Shown: piece by piece, positions 16,803 to 26,620 of the stretch
Position numbering within the stretch: the first letter of the stretch is position 1
Layout: each line of letters starts with the position of its first letter
NCBI RefSeq assembly: GCF_003412465.1
Contig: NZ_QTJV01000004.1
Span: 434,001 to 498,000 of the forward strand
Direction of reading: 5' to 3'
Origin: Chitinophaga silvisoli
Lineage (GTDB): Bacteria; Bacteroidota; Bacteroidia; Chitinophagales; Chitinophagaceae
Length of the DNA: 64,000 bases
The notes under the pieces: generated by a model
What the model was told of the DNA's origin: nothing
The model's input: only the letters and a program-made list of their open reading frames with translations
Database searches by the model: none
Position numbers and translations under genes: made by a program

Positions 16803-17905
16803 CCACGTTTCGCCTCCTCTACAATCACCTCCGCAGCCCTCCTGCTCGCCTTCTTCTCACCCAGTTTCGACCAGAGCTGGTCATAATCCTCTTTAATCCG
16901 CTTTCTCGTAGCATCGTCCTCCAGCAATAAACTCAGCTCCCTGAGCAGGTTTGCCTCCGTCAGATCATGCTGAATTAACTCTTTCACCACCGGCTTATCC
17001 ATCACCAGGTTCACCAGGGATATATACTTCACTTTTATCAGCCGCTTGGCAAAGAAATACGAAACTGCACTTCCTTTATAACATACCACCTCCGGCACAC
17101 CGAACAACGCCGTCTCCAGCGTAGCAGTGCCAGAAGTAACCAATGCAGCTTTCGCCTGCCGCAGCAAGGCATAGGTTTGATTTTTAACTGTAGATACATT
17201 CGGGTGAGCACCTGTCAGCCCCTGCATAAAGGCATCATCCAGGCTGGGAGCCTGCGCCACCACAAACTGATATTGAGGAAAATGTTTCGCCATCGTGAGC
17301 ATGATCGGCAACTTCACACTTACCTCCTGCCGCCTGCTGCCCGGCAATATCGCAATGACAGGTTTATCAGCAATTGCCGGCTCTGCCGGTGCATCCTTCG
17401 CAGCTTTGACTACTTCTACCAGCGGATGCCCTACATATTCTACAGGATACTCCCACTTATTGTAAAAGTCCTGCTCAAATGGCAGGATGCAAAGCATCTT
17501 GTCGACAGACTTCTTAATCTTCTTTACACGATTCTCCTTCCAGGCCCATACCTGCGGAGAGATATAGAATACAATCTTATAACCCAATGGCTTCGCCCAC
17601 TCCGCTATACGCAGGTTAAAACCCGCATAATCAATCAATACCAATACATCCGGCTGATATGCTTCAATATCCTGCTTACACCAATCCATATTACGCAATA
17701 CAGTCCGCAGGTTCATCACCACCTCTATAAAACCCATGAAAGCCAGATCCTTATAGTGCTTCACCACAGTTCCCCCGGCCTGCGCCATCAGGTCCCCACC
17801 CCAGCACCGGATATCCGCGCTGCTGTCAAGTTGTTTTAACTGTTTGATCAGATTGCTCCCATGGAGGTCACCGGATGCCTCTCCTACTATTATGTAATAT
17901 TTCAT
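16796..17905 (-). CDS. lpxB: Lipid-A-disaccharide synthase
   Basis: 369 residues, a GT19 glycosyltransferase. It opens with the family signature YYIIVGEASGDLHGSNLI, followed by CWGGDLMAQAGG, YISPQVWAWKENRVKKI and ILPGSRRQEV. It condenses UDP-2,3-diacylglucosamine with lipid X to form the disaccharide backbone of lipid A at the inner membrane. VTSGTATLETALFGVPEVVCYK marks the UDP-sugar site. Its presence shows a Gram-negative envelope with lipid A. It is followed downstream on the genome by the tandem hairpin repeats, which overlap its stop. Confidence 0.95.
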   Translation of the reverse strand: MKYYIIVGEASGDLHGSNLIKQLKQLDSSADIRCWGGDLMAQAGGTVVKHYKDLAFMGFIEVVMNLRTVLRNMDWCKQDIEAYQPDVLVLIDYAGFNLRIAEWAKPLGYKIVFYISPQVWAWKENRVKKIKKSVDKMLCILPFEQDFYNKWEYPVEYVGHPLVEVVKAAKDAPAEPAIADKPVIAILPGSRRQEVSVKLPIMLTMAKHFPQYQFVVAQAPSLDDAFMQGLTGAHPNVSTVKNQTYALLRQAKAALVTSGTATLETALFGVPEVVCYKGSAVSYFFAKRLIKVKYISLVNLVMDKPVVKELIQHDLTEANLLRELSLLLEDDATRKRIKEDYDQLWSKLGEKKASRRAAEVIVEEAKRGK

Positions 17906-17950
17906 TTTGTCATTAAATCAGCCAGAGGCAAATATAGTGTATCACCCCCC

Positions 17951-17986
17951 AAAAAAAAATCGGTTTCACCTGCTGGCAAAACCGAT
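17951..17986 (-). terminator. Terminator after the 101-residue membrane protein gene
   Basis: ATCGGTTT (17960-17967) pairs with AAACCGAT (17979-17986). The run of nine A on the plus strand at 17951-17959 gives a U-run in minus-strand RNA. The hairpin lies 26 bp beyond the stop at 18012. Confidence 0.8.
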
Positions 17987-18011
17987 CCAATAACTCATGC
18001 AGGGCAATTAC

Positions 18012-18317
18012 CTACCCATGCAATATCTTCAATAAGATTATCAATATCGCGTACAACATCGTCACCAGAAAAATCCCCTTCGCCGTCACATCCCTCCTTA
18101 CCCGCGTACACAAATAAAACACTACTCCATTCAGCAACAAACAAATACTGATCAGCTTCGGCTGCATCTGCTTGTTATCACTCAGCATCATAAAAAACTC
18201 ACTCAGGCTGATATGCCGAGGCATCAACACAAAAAATACATAGTACAGGAAAAAGGCGATTACCGGAGTCAAGACCCCTAATATAATGCCCAAAGGAAGA
18301 TTATCTTTTCTTAACAT
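18012..18317 (-). CDS. Small three-helix membrane protein
   Basis: 101 residues with three predicted membrane helices (LPLGIILGVLTPVIAFFLYY; ISICLLLNGVVFYLCT; GIFLVTMLYAILIILL) and a short basic start MLRKDN. I do not recognise a named family, though small proteins of this size are common beside surE and lpxB in Chitinophagaceae-like genomes (recollection only). It lies between surE and lpxB on the same strand but has its own terminator. Start ATG 18317 fits the helix positions. Confidence 0.7.
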   Translation of the reverse strand: MLRKDNLPLGIILGVLTPVIAFFLYYVFFVLMPRHISLSEFFMMLSDNKQMQPKLISICLLLNGVVFYLCTRVRRDVTAKGIFLVTMLYAILIILLKILHG

Positions 18318-18364
18318 AAATAAAGTTATAATGTGCGGTGATAAGGGTTTTCTTGCGCTAATTC

Positions 18365-19138
18365 TTATTTCCAGATTTTTTCTAATTCCTTTTTCATTTT
18401 ATAATCCGTCAGATCAAACTGTACAGGCACCAACGACGCATAGTTATTCGCCAATGCCCACACATCCGTATCGTCTCCATTGTCTCTGTTAGTAAACTCC
18501 CCCGTCAGCCAGTAATACTTTTTCCCTCTCGGATCCCTTCTTTCATCAAAAGTCTCTACATATTTCGCATCCGCCTGTCTGCACACCTTTACACCTTTAA
18601 AATCTGCCGCCGCCACAATAGGAACATTCACATTAAACAACGTTCCCCCCGGCAAATTTGTTTCCAGCATCTGCTTCGCCACGGAATGAGCCACCTCCTT
18701 ACATAATGAAAAGTCCGCCTCAAAACTATAATCCAGGTAAGAGAATCCCACTGATGGTACTCCTTCTATCGCCGCTTCCATCGCTGCAGACATAGTGCCT
18801 GAATAGATGACGTTGATAGAATGGTTGGCACCATGGTTAATACCACTCACACATAAATCCGGCAATCCATGCAGGATCTTATCCCTCGCCAGCTTCACAC
18901 AATCCACCGGCGTACCCGAACACTGCCATGCCTCTATACCTTCAAAAATATCCACCGGATCTAATCTCAATGGCACCCCGATCGTAATCGCATGCCCCTT
19001 CCCCGACTGCGGGCTATCCGGTGCTACCACCACAACCTTTCCCAGCGGCCTTACCGCTTCTATCAACGCTTTGATGCCCGGAGCCGTAACCCCGTCGTCA
19101 TTTGTCACCAAGATGATCTTTTCCGCTTTTCCCTTCAC
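18365..19138 (-). CDS. surE: 5'/3'-nucleotidase SurE
   Basis: 257 residues, normal for SurE. The metal-binding and phosphatase signatures are present: ILVTNDDGVTAPGIKAL at the N-terminus, APDSPQSGKGHAIT, CSGTPVDCVKLA, CVSGINHGAN and VIYSGTMSAAMEAAIEG. SurE dephosphorylates nucleoside monophosphates and is linked to stress survival and nucleotide scavenging. First of the surE / small membrane protein / lpxB run on the minus strand, although a terminator separates the latter two. No abnormal features. Confidence 0.95.
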   Translation of the reverse strand: MKGKAEKIILVTNDDGVTAPGIKALIEAVRPLGKVVVVAPDSPQSGKGHAITIGVPLRLDPVDIFEGIEAWQCSGTPVDCVKLARDKILHGLPDLCVSGINHGANHSINVIYSGTMSAAMEAAIEGVPSVGFSYLDYSFEADFSLCKEVAHSVAKQMLETNLPGGTLFNVNVPIVAAADFKGVKVCRQADAKYVETFDERRDPRGKKYYWLTGEFTNRDNGDDTDVWALANNYASLVPVQFDLTDYKMKKELEKIWK

Positions 19139-19232
19139 GATAATTTTATTTTAAAGCTTAATAGTCATTGCCTTCCGACAACAAATTTAATATTCTTAAA
19201 TATATTCCATTGCCAAAGAATGTTAAATTCTT

Positions 19233-20012
19233 TTAATAATCTGCCTTCAGCATCCTCCGGCACGTCAAACCTATAAACAGTGCGATGTACAGGATTATTG
19301 TGATCTCGTACACCCCATGACTATAATCAGAGCTGGAAGGTAGCACCTTATCCACCACCGGGAAAGGCAATAACTCATCACCAGCCTGCAATGGCAGCAA
19401 TCCGCCAATTGCCCCTACCGAATGTTTTAACCCCACCGTCAGCAACTGCTCAAAGATCATAGCATACCCCAGGTAAATCACCGTTGCCAGTCCTGAGCGC
19501 TTGATAAACATACCCAGCATCAGGGCGATAGATAAAGACACCAATACCTGCAGGAAATAGAAAAACAGGAACTGTACCCCCTCAAAACTAAAAGGAGCTG
19601 TGCTATAAATCATTCCAAATACTATGGCAGTAATAAAAGATACCACCAATGCAAGCAAAGCGAGTGCCACGACCCAAAAAATCTTTGACAATACCAGGTC
19701 CAGCCGTTCCCAGCCATCAATCACCAGCTGGCGGTGCGTCTTGTATGTAAATTCATTGGTCACCAGCGTCACCAGCAGCAAACCAAAAATGATGGACGTA
19801 AAACTATTTACATTCGCCACCGTTTGCCAGGCGACCGGGAAATCATAGAAATTCCGGCCCAGAATATCCGTGGCCTGCTTCGGAATCCTGCTCACCACAT
19901 CCGCCACAATCGTATTGGAAGCAGGAATGACGATCACCGCCAGAATCAGTAAAATCCAGAATGTCCTGTAGTTTTTAACCTTCAGCCACTCTATTCTAAT
20001 TATATTCAGCAT
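19233..20012 (-). CDS. ABC-2 type transporter permease
   Basis: 259 residues with about six hydrophobic helices (for example TFWILLILAVIVIPA, IIFGLLLVTLVTN, VVALALLALVVSFITAIVFG, FLFFYFLQVLVSLSIALMLG). This is the usual ABC-2 exporter membrane subunit layout. It begins 4 bp after the ATPase gene stop, so the two form one exporter operon. Substrate unknown; the pair resembles permease/ATPase sets annotated for antibiotic or lipid export, without specific evidence here. Confidence 0.85.
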   Translation of the reverse strand: MLNIIRIEWLKVKNYRTFWILLILAVIVIPASNTIVADVVSRIPKQATDILGRNFYDFPVAWQTVANVNSFTSIIFGLLLVTLVTNEFTYKTHRQLVIDGWERLDLVLSKIFWVVALALLALVVSFITAIVFGMIYSTAPFSFEGVQFLFFYFLQVLVSLSIALMLGMFIKRSGLATVIYLGYAMIFEQLLTVGLKHSVGAIGGLLPLQAGDELLPFPVVDKVLPSSSDYSHGVYEITIILYIALFIGLTCRRMLKADY

Positions 20013-20016
20013 ACCT

Positions 20017-20904
20017 TTAGTTTTGTGTCATTTCGAGGAAAGCTGCTTCCAGGCTTTTCCTTCTTACCTGTAAATGATTCAGCCAGATGCCTTGTCCCGC
20101 CAGCCAGCTATTCAGTTCTGAGGGATCTACCGCACCCGTAAAAAATGCCTGCAATACCCCACCAGTCAGCGCCAGATTTCCCAAAAGTGGATGCTGCCGC
20201 AATAAAACCTCCAGCCTGCTCATATCATTACAAGCTAATTCCACAAAATCTTCCCGCACCATCACCGTATTCACAGGACCCGATGTCAGCAACTTCCCTT
20301 TCTGCAATACGGCAACATGGGTACAGACTTTTTCCACCTCATCCAGCAGGTGACTGGCCATGATAATGGTTTTGCCGGACTGCGCCAGTTGTTTGATCAG
20401 TCCCCTGACCTCCGCAATCCCCGCAGGATCCAGGCCATTCGATGGCTCATCCAGGATCAGTACATCAGGGTCGCCCAGCAGGGTGTTGGCAATGGCCAGC
20501 CTTTGCTTCATCCCCAGGGAATAAGTTTTGAATGCAGCATGCTGCCGGGCACTCAACCCCGCAATCTCCAGCACCCTGGCTATGTCTTTTTCATCCCTTT
20601 GTTTGACTGCTGCTGTAATCTGTAGGTTCCTGTACCCCGACAGGTAGTGGTAGAAGTTAGGGGTTTCCAGCAATGTGCCGATCTGTCGCCTTTGGGTGGC
20701 GCTGGGTAACTGGTCAAAGAGTGTAAAGTCCCCTGTATCCGCCTTCAATACATCTGTCACAATGCCCAAAAGGGTGGTTTTTCCACTTCCATTGGGGCCA
20801 AGGATACCAAAAACACTGCCGCGAGGTACCTCAAAAGAGACCTCGCGGAGTGCTTGCAGGGAACCATATCTTTTCGAAATGTTCCGTAGTGTAAGTATAG
20901 ACAT
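20017..20904 (-). CDS. ABC transporter ATP-binding protein
   Basis: 295 residues. The nucleotide-binding domain (about 1-215) has Walker A GPNGSGKTT, the signature YSLGMKQRLAIA (SLGMKQ replacing LSGGQ, common in this exporter group), Walker B VLILDEPSNGLDP and the switch histidine in IIMASHLLDE. A 75-residue C-terminal extension follows, as in drug- and lipid-exporting ABC-2 systems. It drives the permease encoded immediately downstream. The gene starts 17 bp after the beta-oxidation gene stop position and may belong to the same transcript. Confidence 0.92.
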   Translation of the reverse strand: MSILTLRNISKRYGSLQALREVSFEVPRGSVFGILGPNGSGKTTLLGIVTDVLKADTGDFTLFDQLPSATQRRQIGTLLETPNFYHYLSGYRNLQITAAVKQRDEKDIARVLEIAGLSARQHAAFKTYSLGMKQRLAIANTLLGDPDVLILDEPSNGLDPAGIAEVRGLIKQLAQSGKTIIMASHLLDEVEKVCTHVAVLQKGKLLTSGPVNTVMVREDFVELACNDMSRLEVLLRQHPLLGNLALTGGVLQAFFTGAVDPSELNSWLAGQGIWLNHLQVRRKSLEAAFLEMTQN

Positions 20905-20920
20905 AAGTTAAAATGGTACG

Positions 20921-23320
20921 CTAATTCCGTATGGGTTTGCCGGTTTTGATCACGCTCTGCAATCTTTCCAGGGTCTTTCTTTCACCAGCCAGGCTCAAAA
21001 ATGCCTCTCTCTCCAGGTCCAGCAGGTATTGTTCACTCACCACACTGGCCTCTGTCAGGTCGCCGCCACACATTACATATGCCAGTTTACCTGCTATCTT
21101 CGCATCATGATCTGAGATATAATTACCAAAGCGCATACTATGTATGCCTGTCAGCAACATACCCAGGGCACCACGCCCCAGCACCTTAATATCTTTCCGC
21201 TCTACAGGGCGGGTATATCCTTCTTCCGCGATTTGTAAGATACTACGCTTTGCGTCAGCAATCAACCTGGATTGGTTCATGGTAATTTCATCATGACCCG
21301 CTCTCAGGATGCCGAGGTCAAAAGCTTCTTTGCCGGAAGTACTTACCTTGGCCATTGCAATCGCCATAAAACGATCTTTCAGTGGCTCTTCCTCAATCCT
21401 TCCTTCCTTAAACTCATCACTGGCTCTCACCGTCATCTCCTTGGTACCACCGCCTCCTGGTATCAGCCCCACACCCAGTTCCACCAGGCCAATATAAGCT
21501 TCCGCTGCTGCCTGCACCTTATCGGCATGCAGACACATTTCACAACCACCACCTAACGTCAACGCATGTGGGGCCACGATAGTCGGAATAGAAGAATAGC
21601 GCAGGCGCATAGTCGTCTTCTGGAAAAGTCGTACCGCCATATCCAGCTCATCATACTCCTGTTCTGCCGCCAGCATGAAGATCATACCCACATTGGCACC
21701 AGCAGAAAAATTCGCACCTTCATTGGCTAAGATCAACCCACGGTAATCTTTTTCCGCACGGTCAATTGCTTTATTCACACCTTCCAGTACTTCACCACCG
21801 ATGGTGTTCATCTTGGTTTTCCAATCCAGCGTTACAATGCCATCCCCGATATCATAAAGGGTACATGCACTGTTTTTCCACACCACATTGCCGGAGAGGT
21901 TTTCGAGAATAATAAAAGTCTCCGCCCCAGGCAATACTTTATAATCCTGGCTGGCGATGTCGTAATAATATTTCTTACCGTTTTCTACTTTGTAAAAATG
22001 CTTAATGCCTTTGGCCAGCATCTCCTCTACCCACTTCGCTACCTTAATACCTTTCTCTGCCATCGCCTGCACCGTCTTTTCCACACCCAGCAGATCCCAG
22101 GTTTCAAAAGCGCCGATCTCCCAGCCAAAGCCGGCTTTCATCGCATCATCTACTTTATAAAGGTCATCTGCTATTTCAGGAATGCGGTTGGAAATATAGG
22201 CAAACAATAAAGCATGAAACTGTTGATAAAACTGCCCTGCCTTATCAGTAGCCGCTGCCAGCATACGTAAACGCTGCTTCAGGTCTTCCACAGGCTTCGC
22301 CGCTTCCAGACTGGCAAATTTAGGTCGCTGTTTAGGACCATATTCCATGGTTTGCAGGTTCAGGGTCAGGATTTCCTTGCCCCCTTCGCCCTTGGTCTTT
22401 TTATAAAAACCCTGCCCGGTTTTATCGCCCAGCCATTTGTTTTCCACTACTTTTTCCAGGAACGGCGGAATCACAAATATGTCTATAGCTTCGTCATTCG
22501 GACAGTTCTCTTTCACACCTTTAGCCACCTTTACCAGGGTATCGATACCCACCACATCGGCAGTACGGAAAGTAGCAGATTTAGGTCTGCCGATCACCGG
22601 ACCAGTGAGTGTATCTACTTCATCAATATTCAGGTTCATCTCCTGCATGATGTGGAATATGGCCATGATAGAGAAAACCCCTACCCTATTGGCAATAAAG
22701 GCAGGCGTATCCTTACATAGTACCGTAGTCTTACCCAGGTACAGGTCTCCGTATTCCATCAGGAAACTGATGATGGCCGGATCTGTATGTGGAGTAGGAA
22801 TAATTTCCAGTAAACGCAGGTAACGGGGAGGGTTAAAAAAGTGAGTACCACAGAAGTGTTTCCGGAAATCTTCACTTCTGCCTTCCGCCATCAGGTGAAT
22901 AGGAATACCGGAAGTATTGGAGGTAATCAGCGTACCCGCTTTCCGGAATTTTTCTACCTGCTCAAAAACGGATTTCTTCACATCCAGGTTCTCTACCACT
23001 ACCTCTATGATCCAGTCTACGTTGGCAATCTGGGACATATCGTCAGTAAAGTTCCCGGTACGAATCAGTTTTACGACATCCTTCGTGTATACCGGGGAAG
23101 GATTCGATTTTAATGTGGATTGCAGGGCATCGTTGACAATACGGTTTCTGACCGCTTTGCTTTCCAGGGTTAATCCTTTGGCCTTTTCTGCATCATTGAG
23201 TTCTTTGGGGGCTATATCCAGCAACAATACCTGTACGCCTATCCCGGCAAAATGAGCTGCTATACGGGAACCCATCACGCCAGAACCTAAAACGGCCACC
23301 TTATGGATGTGTCTTTTCAT
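20921..23320 (-). CDS. 3-hydroxyacyl-CoA dehydrogenase / enoyl-CoA hydratase fusion (FadB/FadN type)
   Basis: About 799 residues. Domain order is dehydrogenase first, hydratase last, as in FadN rather than FadB. The NAD site is VAVLGSGVMGSRIAAHFAG, and GRPKSATFRTADVVGIDTL marks the dehydrogenase C-domain. The crotonase part (about 500-720) has EGANFSAGANVGM and GGGCEMCLHAD for the oxyanion hole. It carries out two consecutive steps of fatty-acid beta-oxidation. I chose ATG at 23320 (MKRHIHKVAVLG) instead of 23377, because the 19 extra residues precede the nucleotide-binding fold and lie against the metG terminator. No thiolase or acyl-CoA dehydrogenase is adjacent in the window. Confidence 0.9.
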   Translation of the reverse strand: MKRHIHKVAVLGSGVMGSRIAAHFAGIGVQVLLLDIAPKELNDAEKAKGLTLESKAVRNRIVNDALQSTLKSNPSPVYTKDVVKLIRTGNFTDDMSQIANVDWIIEVVVENLDVKKSVFEQVEKFRKAGTLITSNTSGIPIHLMAEGRSEDFRKHFCGTHFFNPPRYLRLLEIIPTPHTDPAIISFLMEYGDLYLGKTTVLCKDTPAFIANRVGVFSIMAIFHIMQEMNLNIDEVDTLTGPVIGRPKSATFRTADVVGIDTLVKVAKGVKENCPNDEAIDIFVIPPFLEKVVENKWLGDKTGQGFYKKTKGEGGKEILTLNLQTMEYGPKQRPKFASLEAAKPVEDLKQRLRMLAAATDKAGQFYQQFHALLFAYISNRIPEIADDLYKVDDAMKAGFGWEIGAFETWDLLGVEKTVQAMAEKGIKVAKWVEEMLAKGIKHFYKVENGKKYYYDIASQDYKVLPGAETFIILENLSGNVVWKNSACTLYDIGDGIVTLDWKTKMNTIGGEVLEGVNKAIDRAEKDYRGLILANEGANFSAGANVGMIFMLAAEQEYDELDMAVRLFQKTTMRLRYSSIPTIVAPHALTLGGGCEMCLHADKVQAAAEAYIGLVELGVGLIPGGGGTKEMTVRASDEFKEGRIEEEPLKDRFMAIAMAKVSTSGKEAFDLGILRAGHDEITMNQSRLIADAKRSILQIAEEGYTRPVERKDIKVLGRGALGMLLTGIHSMRFGNYISDHDAKIAGKLAYVMCGGDLTEASVVSEQYLLDLEREAFLSLAGERKTLERLQSVIKTGKPIRN

Positions 23321-23376
23321 AGAACGCGTAATTTTTATCGGTAAATGAATATAGGATATTATGTCGATACCACGCA

Positions 23377-23407
23377 TAAAAAACCCTCCGGCTCATCACC
23401 GGAGGGT
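23377..23407 (-). terminator. Terminator of metG
   Basis: ACCCTCCGG (23383-23391) pairs perfectly with CCGGAGGGT (23399-23407). Plus-strand A-run before it (23377-23383) supplies the U-run of the minus-strand RNA. It lies 26 bp after the metG stop. Confidence 0.85.
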
Positions 23408-23432
23408 ATCTATCTTTTTACATATGAATCCG

Positions 23433-25493
23433 TTATCTCACCTCGCTTCCCGGTGCAGTCTGCACATCAGGATTGACGAATACGAGCTTGCCACCCGCAT
23501 CTTCAGCCATCAGGATCATACCCTGACTATCGATCCCCTTCATTTTGCGCGGAGCCAGGTTGGCAACCAGTGTCACCTGCTTGCCGATGATTTCTTCTGG
23601 TGAATAATGCAGGGCAATACCTGAAACTACAGTACGTTTTTCCGTACCAATATCCACCAGTAATTTCAGCAGTTTATCTGCTTTCTTTACTTTTTCGGCT
23701 TCAATGATGGTACCTACGCGCAGGTCCAGTTTTGCGAAATCGTCGTATTGAATGTCTTCTTTCACAGGAGCCGCTTCCGGTGCAGGCGCTGCTTCCACTG
23801 GTTTTACTAAACCAGCATGTAATTTCTCCACCTGTTCCTGGATTTTATCGTCCTCAATATTTGTAAACAGGTATTGCGGTTCGCGCATTGGATAACCCGT
23901 ATTTACCAGTTTCAGGCTACCAGCATTCTCCCATTCCAGCATACGATCCACCACCTTCAGCATATGACAGATTTTTTTGGAAGTACCAGGCATGAATGGA
24001 TTGGACAAAATAGCCAGGTTAGCAGTCAGCTGTAAACATAAATGTAAACAGTTGTCAATCAGTTTCTGGTTTTCTTCCTGCATCTTTGCCAGTGTCCATG
24101 GAGCCTTGCCCTGCAGGAACACGTTCCCGAGTCTGGCCACATTGATTACCTCTGCCAGCGCTTCCCTGAAACGGTAATTTTCCAGTGCATCTTCAATTTT
24201 CTTTTTGGACTCCAGCAGGTCGCTCAGCAATTTATCATCCACCTCATCCTTTACGTCCATGTGGAAAGGAGGTACTTTACCATTACAGTACTTATGCACC
24301 AGCACCATAGTACGGTACACAAAATTGCTATAAATGGCGGTCAGCTCACTATTGTTACGCTGCTGGAAATCCTTCCAGGAGAAGTCGTTATCCTTTGTCT
24401 CCGGTGCAGTAGCACACAGCACATAACGCATAATGTCTTCCTGACCCGGGAAATCCTTTACATAATCATGTACCCATACCGCCCAGTTACGGGAAGTAGA
24501 AATCTTATCCCCCTCAATGTTCAGGAACTCATTCGCAGGTACATTCTCAGGCAATACAAATCCACCATGCGCCTTCAGCATAGATGGGAATATAATACAG
24601 TGGAATACGATATTATCTTTCCCGATAAAGTGAACCAGCTTGGTATCCTCTTTACACCAGTAATCCTCCCAGTGAGGAGTCAGTTCCTTGGTAGCAGAAA
24701 TATAACCAATCGGTGCATCGAACCATACATACAATACTTTTCCTTCAGCATCAGGCAGGGGTACCTTGATCCCCCACTCACTGTCACGGGTCATAGCACG
24801 GCTCTGTAAGCCACTGTCCAGCCAGCTTTTACACTGACCATACACATTATTCTTCCATTCTTTGTGGCCTTCCAGCAACCACTCTTTCAGGAATGGTTCA
24901 TAGTTCTGGAGTGGCATGTACCAGTGTTTGGTTTTCTTCTTCACAGGCACCGCATCACTCAGGGTGGAGCGGGGTGAAATCAGGTCGTCAGGACTGAGAG
25001 ATGTACCACAGCGCTCACACTGGTCACCATAAGCACCAGGATTACCACACTTAGGGCAGGTACCAACTATATATCTGTCAGCCAGGAATACCTTGGCTAC
25101 CTCGTCATAGAATTGTTCAGTCTCCTTTTCTTCAAACAGGCCATCGTCGTACATCTTCTTAAAGAAGGCAGCAGCGGTTTCATGATGGATCTGTTTGGTG
25201 GTACGGGAAAAGATATCAAAAGAGATCCCCATATCAGAGAGGCTCTCAGATATGATCTTATGATACTTGTCCACAATATCCTGTGGCGTTACACCTTCTT
25301 TCAGGGCTTTGATGAGAATAGGAACTCCATGCTCATCGGTGCCCCCAATGAATTTAACGTCTGCCTTCTTTGCACGCAGGTAGCGTACATAGATATCAGC
25401 AGGGAGGTAACAACCCGCCAGGTGACCAATATGTACCGGTCCGTTGGCATAAGGCAGGGCAGCCGTGATTAGATATCTGTTAAATTTTGCCAT
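23433..25493 (-). CDS. metG: Methionine-tRNA ligase with C-terminal tRNA-binding domain
   Basis: 686 residues. Class I synthetase with HIGH at residues 21-24 in ANGPVHIGHL and the KMSKS-equivalent KISTS (GDKISTSRNWAVWV). A zinc-binding insert is seen in CPKCGNPGAYGDQCERCG. The anticodon-binding helical domain follows, then an EMAP/tRBD-type C-terminal domain (about 575-686, LDLRVGTIIEAEKVKKADKL and IDSQGMILMAED) that promotes dimerisation and tRNA binding. It charges tRNA-Met for initiation and elongation. Monocistronic with its own terminator; divergent from the LD-carboxypeptidase gene. Confidence 0.97.
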   Translation of the reverse strand: MAKFNRYLITAALPYANGPVHIGHLAGCYLPADIYVRYLRAKKADVKFIGGTDEHGVPILIKALKEGVTPQDIVDKYHKIISESLSDMGISFDIFSRTTKQIHHETAAAFFKKMYDDGLFEEKETEQFYDEVAKVFLADRYIVGTCPKCGNPGAYGDQCERCGTSLSPDDLISPRSTLSDAVPVKKKTKHWYMPLQNYEPFLKEWLLEGHKEWKNNVYGQCKSWLDSGLQSRAMTRDSEWGIKVPLPDAEGKVLYVWFDAPIGYISATKELTPHWEDYWCKEDTKLVHFIGKDNIVFHCIIFPSMLKAHGGFVLPENVPANEFLNIEGDKISTSRNWAVWVHDYVKDFPGQEDIMRYVLCATAPETKDNDFSWKDFQQRNNSELTAIYSNFVYRTMVLVHKYCNGKVPPFHMDVKDEVDDKLLSDLLESKKKIEDALENYRFREALAEVINVARLGNVFLQGKAPWTLAKMQEENQKLIDNCLHLCLQLTANLAILSNPFMPGTSKKICHMLKVVDRMLEWENAGSLKLVNTGYPMREPQYLFTNIEDDKIQEQVEKLHAGLVKPVEAAPAPEAAPVKEDIQYDDFAKLDLRVGTIIEAEKVKKADKLLKLLVDIGTEKRTVVSGIALHYSPEEIIGKQVTLVANLAPRKMKGIDSQGMILMAEDAGGKLVFVNPDVQTAPGSEVR

Positions 25494-25645
25494 GTTAACT
25501 GAAATAATCTTGAAATCTATTTTATCCTTTGGAAGAGCGAAAAGTATTTATCAACTTAGCCCTGTTAAAACTCCCAGCAAAAAAGTGGGGCTTGTCTCGC
25601 GAATCGTCGTTCGCAGGTTGCAAAGGTAACTTAAAGCGTAGAACA

Positions 25646-26554
25646 ATGAAAATTCCTCCATATCTGAAAAAAGGTGACCTTATAGGCGTCACCTGTAGTA
25701 GTAGTAAAATGGACTTGCAGGCTGCTGAATATGCAGCTGGTGTACTCACATCCTGGGGTTACCGTGTACACCTGGGAATCACGGTGGGCACCAGTTTTCA
25801 CAACTTTTCAGCACCTGACGAGCTGAGGCTGGAAGAACTACAGGATATGCTGGATGATCCCGAAATCAAGGCGATCGTCTTTGGCCGCGGAGGCTATGGT
25901 ATGATTTGCCTGCTGGATAAACTGGATTTCAAAAAGTTCCGCAAGCACCCTAAATGGATCTGTGGCTATAGCGATGTCACCGCACTGCATGGGCATATCA
26001 ATAAGCAGTTGGGCATTCCTACCCTCCATTCCGTGATGTGTAGCGGTATCCGTGCCGAAACCGTGGAGAATGTATATGTAGAAAGCCTGCGCCAGGCCCT
26101 GAAAGGGAAAAATTACAAATACAGCTTTGAGCCTAATGACCTGAACCGCACTGGTAAAGCATCCGGCCAGCTTATAGGCGGCAATCTCACGCTGCTGGCC
26201 AATTTATCAGGCACGGTATCTCAACCTGATACAAGGGGCAAAATCCTGGTGCTGGAAGATGTAGGAGAATACCGCTACCGGGTAGATGGTATGATGTATA
26301 ACCTGAAGAGAGCAGGGTGGCTGGATAAACTGGCAGGATTGGTAGTAGGTACCTTTACTGACGCACAGGAGACGGCTACGCCATTTGGTCAGAATGAATA
26401 TGAGATTATACACAATATTGTAAAGGATTATGACTATCCGGTGGCCTATGGATTCCCGGTAGGACATACAAACGAAAATTATACACTGAAACTGGGGCTG
26501 CCACACGAGCTGCAGATTGGAGAAAAAACGTGCAAACTCATCGATCGCTCATAA
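25646..26554 (+). CDS. LD-carboxypeptidase (peptidase family S66)
   Basis: 302 residues. The S66 catalytic triad can be placed: nucleophile Ser in ICGYSDVTALHGH, Glu in VLEDVGEYRYRVDGMMYNL and His in FPVGHTNENYTLKLG; FGRGGYGMI is the conserved glycine loop. Such enzymes trim the terminal D-Ala from murein tetrapeptides in peptidoglycan recycling. ATG at 25646 (MKIPPYLKKGD) is preferred to ATG 25529, because the 39 upstream residues do not belong to the fold. A strong bidirectional terminator follows. Confidence 0.92.
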   Translation: MKIPPYLKKGDLIGVTCSSSKMDLQAAEYAAGVLTSWGYRVHLGITVGTSFHNFSAPDELRLEELQDMLDDPEIKAIVFGRGGYGMICLLDKLDFKKFRKHPKWICGYSDVTALHGHINKQLGIPTLHSVMCSGIRAETVENVYVESLRQALKGKNYKYSFEPNDLNRTGKASGQLIGGNLTLLANLSGTVSQPDTRGKILVLEDVGEYRYRVDGMMYNLKRAGWLDKLAGLVVGTFTDAQETATPFGQNEYEIIHNIVKDYDYPVAYGFPVGHTNENYTLKLGLPHELQIGEKTCKLIDRS

Positions 26555-26572
26555 CTGCATGTGCAAAAAAAA

Positions 26573-26604
26573 ACGCTCACGACAAAAACGTGAGCGTCTT
26601 TTTT
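26573..26604. terminator. Bidirectional terminator between convergent genes
   Basis: ACGCTCACG (26573-26581) and CGTGAGCGT (26589-26597) form a perfect 9-bp stem, with A-run before and T-run after (26598-26604). It serves the LD-carboxypeptidase gene on the plus strand and the alpha/beta hydrolase gene on the minus strand. Confidence 0.85.
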
Positions 26605-26620
26605 GCAATTATTTCAACCT

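Noticed and set aside
25529..25645. N-terminal extension of the LD-carboxypeptidase
   Set aside because: Basic, non-conserved-looking 39 residues before the family fold; ATG 25646 fits the S66 start.
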